DNA from: Prolixibacteraceae bacterium
Lineage (GTDB): Bacteria; Bacteroidota; Bacteroidia; Bacteroidales; Prolixibacteraceae
Reading direction: 5' to 3'
NCBI GenBank assembly: GCA_028683385.1
Contig: JAQUIJ010000002.1
Location: 1 to 64,000, forward strand
Length of the DNA: 64,000 nucleotides
In this document: positions 54,715 to 63,197 of the stretch, piece after piece
How the letters are laid out: each line of letters opens with the position of its first letter
How positions within the stretch are numbered: position 1 is the first letter of the stretch
Program-made: the position numbers and the translations under genes
The notes under the pieces: model-generated
Seen by the model: only the letters and a program-made list of their open reading frames with translations
Databases searched by the model: none
Told to the model about the DNA's origin: nothing

Positions 54715-55575
54715 ATGAAAAACAAGTTGCTCTCAGTTGGATTAGTTGGATTGACAGGTGTATTGCTCTCATCTTTTATGTTGATTCAAAAAGATAACGA
54801 ATCGCAGGAGCCTAAAAAATCACGCCATATTAAAATGGTAAAAATTGAGGACGGAAAAAAAATGGAACTGGATACGGTTTTGACTGGTAACGATGTTTTT
54901 GTATGGAATGGCGATACTATAAATCCGGAGAAACACATCAAAAAGTTTAATCGCACTGAGTTTGACAAGATGCATCGGTTTGATGTAAAAGTAGATAGGA
55001 AGGGTGAACCCGAAGATGTAATGATTATCAACCACAAAGGTGGAAAAAAAGGTGATCCTGCGATTTGGAGAATGTCGCCAGACGATGGTATGGAAGTAAT
55101 TACTGAAGATATTGATTCGGTTGGGAAACGAATTATAGTTAGAAAGCGGATGAAGGATGCCCATGGAAACAATATGATTTATTTCAATGAAGAAAACATG
55201 AAGGATTTTCCGCCCATGCCGCCCATGCCCCCTGTGCCTCCGGTTCCACATATGAAAATGATGGGAATTCAACATTCCGGACAAATCATTGATTTGAATG
55301 ACCCCAACATTATTTCATTTAAGAAAAAGGAAATGAGTGGCGACCGCGAAAAGATTGAGATCATCCGTAAAAAATCGGGGAACAAGGAAGAATCGACTTT
55401 TAATTTCCAATTTGACGATGAATTGATGCCTCCCATGCCTCCCAATGCACCGGAATTCAATTGGAAATCAGATGGTGATAGTCTTCGCACGAGAATTATT
55501 GAAAAGAGAAAAATAATAAAAGGAAAAGATGGCAAGGAAATTGATGTAAAAGTTGAGACTGAAGAAAATAAATAG
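54715..55575 (+). CDS. Secreted protein with proline-rich motifs, function unknown
   Basis: Protein of 286 residues with an N-terminal hydrophobic signal (LLSVGLVGLTGVLLSSFML). I do not recognise a family. The body is very charged (Lys, Asp, Glu) with two proline-methionine runs: FPPMPPMPPVPPVPH (~165-179) and ELMPPMPPNAPEF (~236-246). There are near-repeats of the type RIIVRKRMKDAHGNN and RIIEKRKIIKGKDGK around them. It is transcribed away from a histidine kinase whose sensor domain also has a proline run, so the three genes may form one signalling unit. Confidence 0.7.
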   Translation: MKNKLLSVGLVGLTGVLLSSFMLIQKDNESQEPKKSRHIKMVKIEDGKKMELDTVLTGNDVFVWNGDTINPEKHIKKFNRTEFDKMHRFDVKVDRKGEPEDVMIINHKGGKKGDPAIWRMSPDDGMEVITEDIDSVGKRIIVRKRMKDAHGNNMIYFNEENMKDFPPMPPMPPVPPVPHMKMMGIQHSGQIIDLNDPNIISFKKKEMSGDREKIEIIRKKSGNKEESTFNFQFDDELMPPMPPNAPEFNWKSDGDSLRTRIIEKRKIIKGKDGKEIDVKVETEENK

Positions 55576-55649
55576 CATACTTTTGCGTTAATTATGTTGT
55601 GCACTTTCCCCCGAAGTCATAACGCGATAACAATTAAACAGAAATCAGT

Positions 55650-55681
55650 AAAAGCGATCGGAATAAATTTCTGATCGCTTT
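55650..55681 (+). terminator. Intrinsic terminator
   Basis: AAAAGCGATC pairs with GATCGCTTTT around a 12-13-nt loop, and the plus strand continues as a T-run. It ends the secreted-protein gene. Confidence 0.85.
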
Positions 55682-56144
55682 TTTATTGTACTAGCTTCTA
55701 AGTGTTTGGAGCATTAATTTGAAAGGTCGAAATCAACAATTTTTATTGTTTTTAAAAGAAGAAACCACCGAAGGGGGATTCGGTGGTTCAAATGCCTTTA
55801 CATTTCTGTGATGGGCCATACTAACACATAGCGGTCCTGAAATTGAATTTAATGCTGTTTAACTTGAAAAAAATCGCGTTATGTGTTTGCTGAATCAAAA
55901 TTAGATAATTGTTATTTCTGTTGGAATTAAATTCTGTGAACTCATGTTTTTTGTAGACAAACGGCAGTTTTGGCAATAATAAATGTAGAGTGGATATTTT
56001 TTTTTGAATTTCGATGGTTATCCAGTTTTTGCTGCATAAACGTCGTTGTGACACATCTTTTTTGTAAACGGTTAACTCGATAATCTGAGATTGTTTTGAA
56101 TCGGACTGACTTATAGTATATATAATAATCCGATAAATTATTTA
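55682..56144. other. Non-coding stretch before the sigma factor gene
   Basis: No gene is seen. AACCACCGAA-ggggga-TTCGGTGGTT (55763-55788) is a perfect 10-bp hairpin; on the minus strand it is followed by TCTTCTTTT. The remainder is AT-rich and presumably holds upstream control sequences for the sigma-factor operon. Confidence 0.45.
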
Positions 56145-56152
56145 TAAATTTG
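56145..56152 (+). promoter_or_regulatory. Possible -7 box for the ECF sigma gene
   Basis: TAAATTTG fits TAnnTTTG and lies 23 bp upstream of the ATG at 56176. No clear -33 TTTG is seen. Confidence 0.5.
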
Positions 56153-56175
56153 TGAACCACTAAACAAAAAAGCCA

Positions 56176-56811
56176 ATGCACTCTGTTGAAAATAAATCTG
56201 ATGAACGTATGCTTTGGACCAGGTTTCTGAAAGGAGACAACCAGGTTCTAAGTTTGATTTATTTGCAATACTCCAATGCATTGTTCGATTATGGCTGCCG
56301 GTTTACTGTTGATCGGGATTTGGTAAAAGATTGTATTCAGGAAGTGTTTTGTACCTTAATCCGAACCCGGAAAAATTTGTCGGAAACGGATAATGTCCGA
56401 CTTTACCTTTTGAAGTCGCTTAAGCGAAGAATTATCAGAGATTTGAAAAGTGCCAGTGGTAAACCTCGGTTATTAAACGATCAGGATTATTCGTTCGACT
56501 TGCTTTTGTCTGACAGTTTGGATGACCAGCTAAATGAACTTGACGAGGAAAAAAGACAGCTCCTTTCAAGTGCCATGCTATCACTCACCGACAGGCAAAA
56601 GGAAGCCATTTATCTTCGATTTAACCGAGGACTTGAATATGAGGAAATTTCATTTCTGCTGAGCTTGAATTATCAATCTTCGAGAGCATTAATTCACCGT
56701 GCAATCGAAAAACTCAGGGAAGTTATCCATGTTCAGCAAAAGAAAATCAATCAAATTTTATTCTCAATTCTTTGCTGCGACACAAAATATGCTTTTCAGC
56801 ATAAAAAATAA
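56176..56811 (+). CDS. ECF-type RNA polymerase sigma factor
   Basis: Sigma-70 family factor of 211 residues. Region 2 (~25-95) contains YLQYSNALFDYGCRFTVDRDLVKDCIQEVF, here in the usual D-x-x-Q-E-x-F pattern, and region 4 (~140-195) contains LTDRQKEAIYLRFNRGLEYEEIS. It pairs with the FecR-like anti-sigma gene 59 bp downstream and should turn on the SusC/SusD genes when the substrate is sensed. Confidence 0.94.
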   Translation: MHSVENKSDERMLWTRFLKGDNQVLSLIYLQYSNALFDYGCRFTVDRDLVKDCIQEVFCTLIRTRKNLSETDNVRLYLLKSLKRRIIRDLKSASGKPRLLNDQDYSFDLLLSDSLDDQLNELDEEKRQLLSSAMLSLTDRQKEAIYLRFNRGLEYEEISFLLSLNYQSSRALIHRAIEKLREVIHVQQKKINQILFSILCCDTKYAFQHKK

Positions 56812-56870
56812 TTAAAAATTCGCATCAACAAAAATCAAATGCTTGTCTTTTCGTTATAGAAATTACAAAC

Positions 56871-58070
56871 ATGGAGAAGTACAGGGATTATTCGGCAGTT
56901 GACTTTTTAGACGACGAAAGTTTTCTGAGGTGGTTAAGCAGTCCAACTCAGGAAGAAAATGACTTTTGGAACGGATTTCTGAAAAAATATCCCTATAAAA
57001 AAACTGAAATCAGAGAAGCTACGCTGGTTTTCCATTTATTCTCTTCAAGAGAAAATAAACTCGCACTCACAGAACAATATGACCTCTGGAAAAGGATTCA
57101 AAATGAATCAAAGACATCGAAGCAAGATGTGCTCCTGAAATTCGCAAAATATGCAGCTATTTTAGTTTTGGTATTCTTTTCTGGTGCAGTTTCTTATCAC
57201 ATTTATCAAGATACCCCAATACAACAGCAGTTTCAATTGGCAGAAGCCATTCCTGCAGCTAAAGGTGAAGCCATGATTGTTTTGGCTGACGGATCAACGG
57301 TTTCGCTTGATAAACAAATGTCTGAAATATCATACAGTCAGGATGGCAAACAACTAATCGTCAATAAGGATACGGTACGCCAGAAACCCGGATCAGAAGA
57401 TGAATCAATAAATAAGGTAATTATTTCCTACGGGAAAAAGTCGATGATTGTACTTTCAGATGGTACTAAAATCTGGCTGAATGCCGGAAGTCAACTCATA
57501 TACCCATCTGTTTTTACCGATAAAATCAGACAGGTTAAATTGATTGGAGAAGCTTTTTTTGATGTAGCTAAGAATCCGAAAAAACCTTTCATCGTGAATA
57601 CCTCAGATTTAAGTGTTCATGTTTTAGGTACGCGTTTCGATATTTCTGCTTATCCCGATGATAAAGTAATTCATACTGTTTTGGAAGAAGGGAAAGTTAG
57701 CTTGAAATATTCCGCAAACGGAATTTTGGGTCGGGAATATGTTGTTGAAATGGAGCCAAATCAAATGGTCGAACTGGAAAAAGCTACCGGAAAGGTTAGT
57801 CGTACAATGGTGGATGTTTCCAAATATATTGCCTGGAAAGGTGGATTGCTCGAATTTGAAAAAGCTGATTTAGGAAGAGCGTTGAAGCAGGTTGAACGTT
57901 TTTATGATGTTAAAATCTTTCTTCCTGATCAAACGATTAGTTCCTATAAATTGTCGGGTAAGCTCGATTTGAAAGATGATCCTGAAAAAGTACTCAATGT
58001 AATTAAGCTGACTGTGCCGATTGAATGGCAGAGAAAGAGTAATGGAGATTTTATAATAACTAAAAAATAA
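56871..58070 (+). CDS. FecR-type anti-sigma factor
   Basis: Bitopic membrane protein of 399 residues. A cytoplasmic N-terminal part of ~85 residues, which would bind the sigma factor, precedes one helix (KYAAILVLVFFSGAVSYHIY, ~87-107). The periplasmic FecR domain has LADGSTVSLDKQ, VLSDGTKIWLNAGSQLIYP and LIGEAFFDVAKNPKKPFIV; the C-terminal DUF4974-type domain follows (~320-398). It links the STN domain of the SusC-like receptor to the sigma factor. Confidence 0.94.
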   Translation: MEKYRDYSAVDFLDDESFLRWLSSPTQEENDFWNGFLKKYPYKKTEIREATLVFHLFSSRENKLALTEQYDLWKRIQNESKTSKQDVLLKFAKYAAILVLVFFSGAVSYHIYQDTPIQQQFQLAEAIPAAKGEAMIVLADGSTVSLDKQMSEISYSQDGKQLIVNKDTVRQKPGSEDESINKVIISYGKKSMIVLSDGTKIWLNAGSQLIYPSVFTDKIRQVKLIGEAFFDVAKNPKKPFIVNTSDLSVHVLGTRFDISAYPDDKVIHTVLEEGKVSLKYSANGILGREYVVEMEPNQMVELEKATGKVSRTMVDVSKYIAWKGGLLEFEKADLGRALKQVERFYDVKIFLPDQTISSYKLSGKLDLKDDPEKVLNVIKLTVPIEWQRKSNGDFIITKK

Positions 58071-58085
58071 TAAGCAAAAAAAAGA

Positions 58086-58117
58086 GATCCGAAGAATGTT
58101 CCCGCATTCTCCGGATC
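58086..58117 (+). terminator. Hairpin between anti-sigma and SusC genes
   Basis: GATCCGaAGAATG (58086-58098) pairs with CATTCTcCGGATC (58105-58117) with one mismatch. It lies 16 bp after the FecR stop and is followed by GAAATAAAAAGTG. It could reduce read-through or stabilise an mRNA end, allowing separate control of susC. Confidence 0.55.
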
Positions 58118-58166
58118 GAAATAAAAAGTGCATGTGATTAGTAATTAAAACTAAACGTCTAAAAGT

Positions 58167-61100
58167 ATGAAAAAAAAGTTTTATCAACGAATCTTCCATG
58201 ATTTTGGCAGGTTCAAAAAACTGTTCCTTATTATGAGGCTATCTTTTGTCATGTTGCTTATCAGTTCATTAACTGTTATCGGCAACAGCTATTCTCAGTC
58301 AACAAAATTTTCTTTTCAATTGTCAAAAGCGACAATTAAAAATGTTTTTCAGGAAATTGAGCAAAACAGCGAATTTATTATCGTTTACTCAGACGATATG
58401 ATCGACGTTTCGCGCGAAGTTTCTTTGAAGGTTTCTGATGTTTCTGTCGAAAGAATATTAGATCAGGTTCTTAAAGCATCGGGAAATGGTTATGAGATCA
58501 AAGATCGACAAATTGTTATTACTGAACGAAAAGGTGTTCCGGTAATGGAGTCAATGGTTCAGAAAGACCGTGAACTAACTGGTACTGTGAAGGACTTCTC
58601 AGGTCAGCCACTGCCAGGAGTTACTGTTATGGTAAAGGGAACTACCGTAGGAACTATCACCGACTTCGATGGCAAATTTTCCATCAAGACACAAGTCGAC
58701 ACCCAAGTACTTGTATTTTCGTTTGTTGGGATGAAACCACAGGAAATCCCTGTTGCAGGCAAAACATCTTTCAACGTAGTTTTAGAAGAAGAAACTATTG
58801 GATTGGAAGAAGTAGTTGCCGTAGGTTATGGAACACAGTCAAAACGGGAAATTTCTGGTTCTGTAACTAATGTTTCTGAAAAGAGTTTTAACAAGGGCGT
58901 AACTCGCACTGGTGTTGATTTGTTAAAAGGTAAAGTTGCCGGTTTAACAATCACCAACGGTAGTGGCGATATTACCAAGGATCAGACTATCCGTTTGCGC
59001 GGTACTTCATCGTTAAACGCCAGTAGCCAGCCTTTCATTGTTGTTGATGGTGTTCCTGGAATGAGCCTGAACTCAGTAGCTCCTCAGGATATCGAATCTA
59101 TCAGCGTACTGAAAGATGCTTCTGCAGCTGCAATCTACGGATCACGTTCTGCCAGTGGTGTAATTCTGATTACCACCAAAAAAGGTAAAAAAGACCAGAC
59201 ATCGGTTGATTATGATGGTTATGTTGCTGTTGATAACGTAACCAATGTTCCTGAGCTTTTAAATGCACAGCAGTGGAGAGATTATACCAAGACTAACAAT
59301 ATCAGTACTACAGGTATGGACCTGGGTGGCAACACCGATTGGTTTGACCAGATTATGCGTACCGGGATTACGCAGAACCACAACTTGTCGTTATCCGGAA
59401 GTTCAAAATCGAGCAATTACAGGGCATCTGTTTCTTATTTGAAACAAGAAGGTGTTGTAAAAGACAACTCACTTGAACGCTTCAATGCCCGTATGACATT
59501 TAATCAGAAAGCCTTTGACGACAAATTGGATTTGACATTTACCGGCGTAATGACTCAACGTGATTATAGCCCAAGTGATACCCGTAACTTCGTATTGGCC
59601 TACAACATGCTTCCTGTTTACCCAGTGAAGAATACTGACGGTACCTGGTACGACAATCAGGAATACGACCAGGGAAACCCGGTTCGTAACATTCAATATA
59701 ATTCACAGGAAAACAAAAACAGCCTGTATTTTGGAAATATTAAAGCTGACCTTGATGTATTTGCAGGCTTAAAAGCAGGCATTAACGTACTGAAACAACG
59801 TGAAAGCAATGACTATAGCCAATACTACGATTCTCAAACAGAACGTGGACGTAATGATTTGGGTTATGCCAAACGTGAAGGCTGGACTGCTGACAAACAA
59901 TTACTCGAAGCTACCCTGAACTACAAGAAGGTCATCGAAAATCACAATATGAATTTCCTTGCTGGTTATTCGTACGAAGACAACTATTATCAAAACATGG
60001 GTGCCCAGAACCGCCAGTTTGTAACTGATCTTTTTGGTGCAAACAATTTGAGCGCTGGTGAAAACCTTCGCTCAGGTGATGTTTGGTCAGGTAAAAACAT
60101 GAACAAACTGATTTCATTCTTCGGAAGATTGAATTACACTTTCCATGAAAAATACGTTTTAACGGCTTCTATCCGTCGCGACGGTTCTTCTAAATTTGGT
60201 AAGAATCACCAGTGGGGTACTTTCCCATCAGTTTCAGCTGCATGGCACATGAAAGAAGAATCATTCCTAAAGGATGTAAGTGTACTTGATGATTTGAAAT
60301 TCAGAATTGGTTATGGTGTATCTGGTAACCAGGATGGTTTAAATCCTTACCTGTCGCTTCCTTTGTACGGTAAAGCCGGTCAGTATTATGACAATGGCAA
60401 ATGGTACAGTGCTTACCAGTTCGACCAGAATGAAAATCCAGACCTTCGCTGGGAACAGACTTCTATGTTTAACGTAGGTTTCGATTACAGCTTCATTAAA
60501 GGCCGCATCAATGGTAGTATTGATTACTACAACAAAAATACCGATGACCTTCTTTATACTTACACCGTGCCACAACCTCCATATTTGAAAGGTACAATGA
60601 TGGCCAACGTAGGAGCAATGAATAATACAGGTTTCGAGTTTGTGGTAAACGGAGATATTATCCGCAAAACTGATTTCCGTTGGAATGCTTCATTCAACAT
60701 TGCACACAATAAGAACGAGATTACCAGCTTGTCAAACGATCAGTTTACAACAAGTTCAATTAAAACCGGTTCTGCCTGGATCCGCGGTGGTTCAAACAAC
60801 ACAACTCACATTATTGAAGAAGGTAAAGAGGTTGGAACATTCTACGGATGGGTTTGCAAAGGCATCGACAGTTCAGGAAAATACATTATGGACGATATGA
60901 TCGACGGAAAAGCAGGTTTAACTGACGAAGACCGTACTTATATTGGTTCTGCACAGCCAGCATTTACTTATGGTCTGTCAAGTGCATTGTCATATAAAAA
61001 CTGGGAATTAAACTTCTTCCTTCGCGGTGTTCAGGGCAACGATGTGTTGAATTTCTCAAAAATGTCGTATGCTACCACACAGTGGTTGCCAGGTGCTAAT

Positions 61101-61403
61101 GTATTGCAGGAAGCACTTACAATCGGGTTGAAAGAAAGTCCGAAATATTGCAGCTATTATATCGAAGATGGTTCGTTCCTGAGAATGGACAATGCTAGTG
61201 TTGCATATAATTTCGATACAAAAGGGAAATATGGTATTAATAAATTAAGAGTTTACCTGACCGGACAAAACTTATTCGTTATTACCAAGTACACAGGTTT
61301 GGATCCAGAAGTTGAAATGTCGGGACTTGATCCAGGCGTTGAAGGCCGCGAGTATTATCCAAAATCAAGAACTTTCTCTGTAGGAATTAACTTGAGTTTC
61401 TAA
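58167..61403 (+). CDS. SusC-like TonB-dependent receptor with STN domain
   Basis: Outer-membrane transporter of 1078 residues. After the signal region (LIMRLSFVMLLISSLTVIGN, ~21-40) comes an STN domain (~48-118, FSFQLSKATIKNVFQEIEQ) used in transmembrane signalling to the FecR protein. A CarboxypepD-like domain (~135-210, GQPLPGVTVMVKGTTVGTIT) and the TonB box/plug (EEVVAVGYGTQ, DVLLKGK-like, PFIVVDGVPG, DASAAAIYGSRSASGVI) follow, then the barrel, which ends in SVGINLSF with terminal Phe. I kept the upstream start at 58167; one at 58233 is possible. It works with the SusD protein 19 bp downstream. Confidence 0.95.
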   Translation: MKKKFYQRIFHDFGRFKKLFLIMRLSFVMLLISSLTVIGNSYSQSTKFSFQLSKATIKNVFQEIEQNSEFIIVYSDDMIDVSREVSLKVSDVSVERILDQVLKASGNGYEIKDRQIVITERKGVPVMESMVQKDRELTGTVKDFSGQPLPGVTVMVKGTTVGTITDFDGKFSIKTQVDTQVLVFSFVGMKPQEIPVAGKTSFNVVLEEETIGLEEVVAVGYGTQSKREISGSVTNVSEKSFNKGVTRTGVDLLKGKVAGLTITNGSGDITKDQTIRLRGTSSLNASSQPFIVVDGVPGMSLNSVAPQDIESISVLKDASAAAIYGSRSASGVILITTKKGKKDQTSVDYDGYVAVDNVTNVPELLNAQQWRDYTKTNNISTTGMDLGGNTDWFDQIMRTGITQNHNLSLSGSSKSSNYRASVSYLKQEGVVKDNSLERFNARMTFNQKAFDDKLDLTFTGVMTQRDYSPSDTRNFVLAYNMLPVYPVKNTDGTWYDNQEYDQGNPVRNIQYNSQENKNSLYFGNIKADLDVFAGLKAGINVLKQRESNDYSQYYDSQTERGRNDLGYAKREGWTADKQLLEATLNYKKVIENHNMNFLAGYSYEDNYYQNMGAQNRQFVTDLFGANNLSAGENLRSGDVWSGKNMNKLISFFGRLNYTFHEKYVLTASIRRDGSSKFGKNHQWGTFPSVSAAWHMKEESFLKDVSVLDDLKFRIGYGVSGNQDGLNPYLSLPLYGKAGQYYDNGKWYSAYQFDQNENPDLRWEQTSMFNVGFDYSFIKGRINGSIDYYNKNTDDLLYTYTVPQPPYLKGTMMANVGAMNNTGFEFVVNGDIIRKTDFRWNASFNIAHNKNEITSLSNDQFTTSSIKTGSAWIRGGSNNTTHIIEEGKEVGTFYGWVCKGIDSSGKYIMDDMIDGKAGLTDEDRTYIGSAQPAFTYGLSSALSYKNWELNFFLRGVQGNDVLNFSKMSYATTQWLPGANVLQEALTIGLKESPKYCSYYIEDGSFLRMDNASVAYNFDTKGKYGINKLRVYLTGQNLFVITKYTGLDPEVEMSGLDPGVEGREYYPKSRTFSVGINLSF

Positions 61404-61422
61404 ACCTTAAAATTTAAACAAC

Positions 61423-62955
61423 ATGAAAAATAGTAAAATATTCATTTTCATAGCTGTCGTAATAGCATCATGGGGATTCTCAGGTTGTACAAACCTCGAT
61501 GAAGAAGTTTACGACAAGCTTCCTGTTGATCAATTTGGGAAAAACACCAAAGAGGTTAACTCGTTGATCGCTCCAATTTACAGAACATTAAAAGATGTAT
61601 TTCCTTCGAACTATTTCTTGCTTAGCGAATGTTCTTCTGACATGGCAATCACTCCAACCCGTAAGGGTGGTGACTGGTGGGATGGTGGACAATTCAAGGA
61701 ATTGCGCTTCCATACCTGGACTCCTTCAACAAATTTAGTTGTTGGTTCTTATAATTCTGCTGTTTCAGCAATTACGCTTTGTAACAAGATTTATGCAATG
61801 ATCAATGAAAATCCCGCTATTGAAAATAAGGATCAGATTATTGCTGAAATCAGGGGTGTAAGAGCCTTCTGGTATTATACTTTGCTCGATTATTACGGAA
61901 ATGTGCCAATCGTAACTGACTTTAATAACAAAGATCTGCCAAAGACAAGTACAAGAGTAGAAGTTTACAAGTTTGTCCTTGATGAATTGAATGCGATTAA
62001 AGATGTGGTAAGAGCTGATGTTTCATCGGCCAGTTATGGTAAGATTACAAAAGGTGTGGTTTACACCATGTTGGCAAAAATGTATCTGAATGCAACGGTC
62101 TGGAATCCGGCCGGCGGAGCTAAATGGCAGGAATGTATTGCTGCAGCTGATGAAGTAATCAAACTTCCTTACCTGATTGAACCAAGCTTTAAACAGAGTT
62201 TCATTGTTAAGAATCAAAACTCACAGGAAATTATTTTCCCGATTGTATTTAGCACCAGCGACGGTGGTAATCACATTGCCCAGCGTACACTTCACTATTT
62301 GGCAGCTCCATCATTGGGACTGAAAATAGGAACATGGAATGGGATCTGCGCGATGCCTGACTATGTAAAGGCTTATGATCCTGCTGATAAACGAATAGGG
62401 TGGTCATTCCTAACAGGCCCAATGAAAGATCCTGCAACAGGCTTGACTTACATTACAGCTCACGGTCGTCCGCTTATCCACACGGTTGATGTTACCATGA
62501 AATATGGTTTCGATGCTGATGGTTGGGGACAAACAGAACAGGAAGATGGTGCACGTTGCTGGAAATGGGAATTTGAAAGCGGACAGAATGGTGATGCCGA
62601 AAACGACATGGCTATTTTTAGACTTGCTGATGTTTACCTGATGAAAGCCGAAGCCTTAGTTCGCTCAGGTGGCGATATTGCAGAAGCAACCCGCTTGGTT
62701 AATGTTATCCGGAAAAGAGCTTTTGATGATGCAGCAAAATTGAAAACTACTGTTACTCTTGAAGATGTTTATCAGGAAAGAAGGTTCGAATTGGCTTGGG
62801 AAATAAGTTCACGTCAGGATATGATCCGTTTTGGAACATTCCTGAATGCAATTCCTGGATGGAAAGGAGTAACAGCTTCAAAATATTTGTTATTCCCGAT
62901 TCCGCGTACAGCAAGAGATGCTAATCCAAACCTGACTCAGAACCCAGGTTACTAA
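61423..62955 (+). CDS. SusD-like glycan-binding lipoprotein (RagB/SusD)
   Basis: Surface lipoprotein of 510 residues partnering the SusC-like channel. The signal ends at WGFSGCTNLDEEVYD (Cys ~22). Typical SusD features are the tetratricopeptide-like N-terminal helices (EIRGVRAFWYYTLLDYYGNVP), ADVYLMKAEALVRSGGD and the C-terminal VRKRAFDDA and YQERRFELAWE, ending in NPNLTQNPGY. With the following GH51 gene it points to an arabinose-containing plant polysaccharide as substrate. Confidence 0.95.
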   Translation: MKNSKIFIFIAVVIASWGFSGCTNLDEEVYDKLPVDQFGKNTKEVNSLIAPIYRTLKDVFPSNYFLLSECSSDMAITPTRKGGDWWDGGQFKELRFHTWTPSTNLVVGSYNSAVSAITLCNKIYAMINENPAIENKDQIIAEIRGVRAFWYYTLLDYYGNVPIVTDFNNKDLPKTSTRVEVYKFVLDELNAIKDVVRADVSSASYGKITKGVVYTMLAKMYLNATVWNPAGGAKWQECIAAADEVIKLPYLIEPSFKQSFIVKNQNSQEIIFPIVFSTSDGGNHIAQRTLHYLAAPSLGLKIGTWNGICAMPDYVKAYDPADKRIGWSFLTGPMKDPATGLTYITAHGRPLIHTVDVTMKYGFDADGWGQTEQEDGARCWKWEFESGQNGDAENDMAIFRLADVYLMKAEALVRSGGDIAEATRLVNVIRKRAFDDAAKLKTTVTLEDVYQERRFELAWEISSRQDMIRFGTFLNAIPGWKGVTASKYLLFPIPRTARDANPNLTQNPGY

Positions 62956-63002
62956 TCAGTTTAATGATATTCGGGATTTTATCCCGGGTTTTTGCGAATA
63001 AT

Positions 63003-63036
63003 CCGGCGGCTTTCCAGAGGGAAGGCCGCTTTTTAT
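63003..63036 (+). terminator. Hairpin terminator after susD
   Basis: GGCGGCTTTCC (about 63005-63015) pairs with GGAAGGCCGC (63020-63029) with a small bulge and AGAG loop, followed by TTTTTATCC. Confidence 0.7.
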
Positions 63037-63046
63037 CCAATAGATG

Positions 63047-63087
63047 AACCCTAAAGCCGACCCTTGAAACAGGTTGACTTTAGGGTT
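63047..63087. terminator. Second hairpin downstream of susD
   Basis: AACCCTAAAG (63047-63056) pairs with CTTTAGGGTT (63078-63087) around a 21-nt loop, followed by TTATC. Together with the upstream hairpin it separates the SusC/SusD unit from the GH51 gene. Confidence 0.5.
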
Positions 63088-63156
63088 TTATCATGATCTG
63101 TCTGGAATTTTTTTGTAATTGATTACTAAACCTATTTTAAGTGTATATTATACAAT

Positions 63157-63164
63157 TATATTTG
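63157..63164 (+). promoter_or_regulatory. Possible -7 box for the GH51 gene
   Basis: TATATTTG fits the TAnnTTTG pattern 33 bp upstream of the ATG at 63198, after two hairpins. This suggests the glycosidase gene has its own promoter. Confidence 0.5.
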
Positions 63165-63197
63165 TATATCATTATAAACCGAAATAACCAGCTTAAT

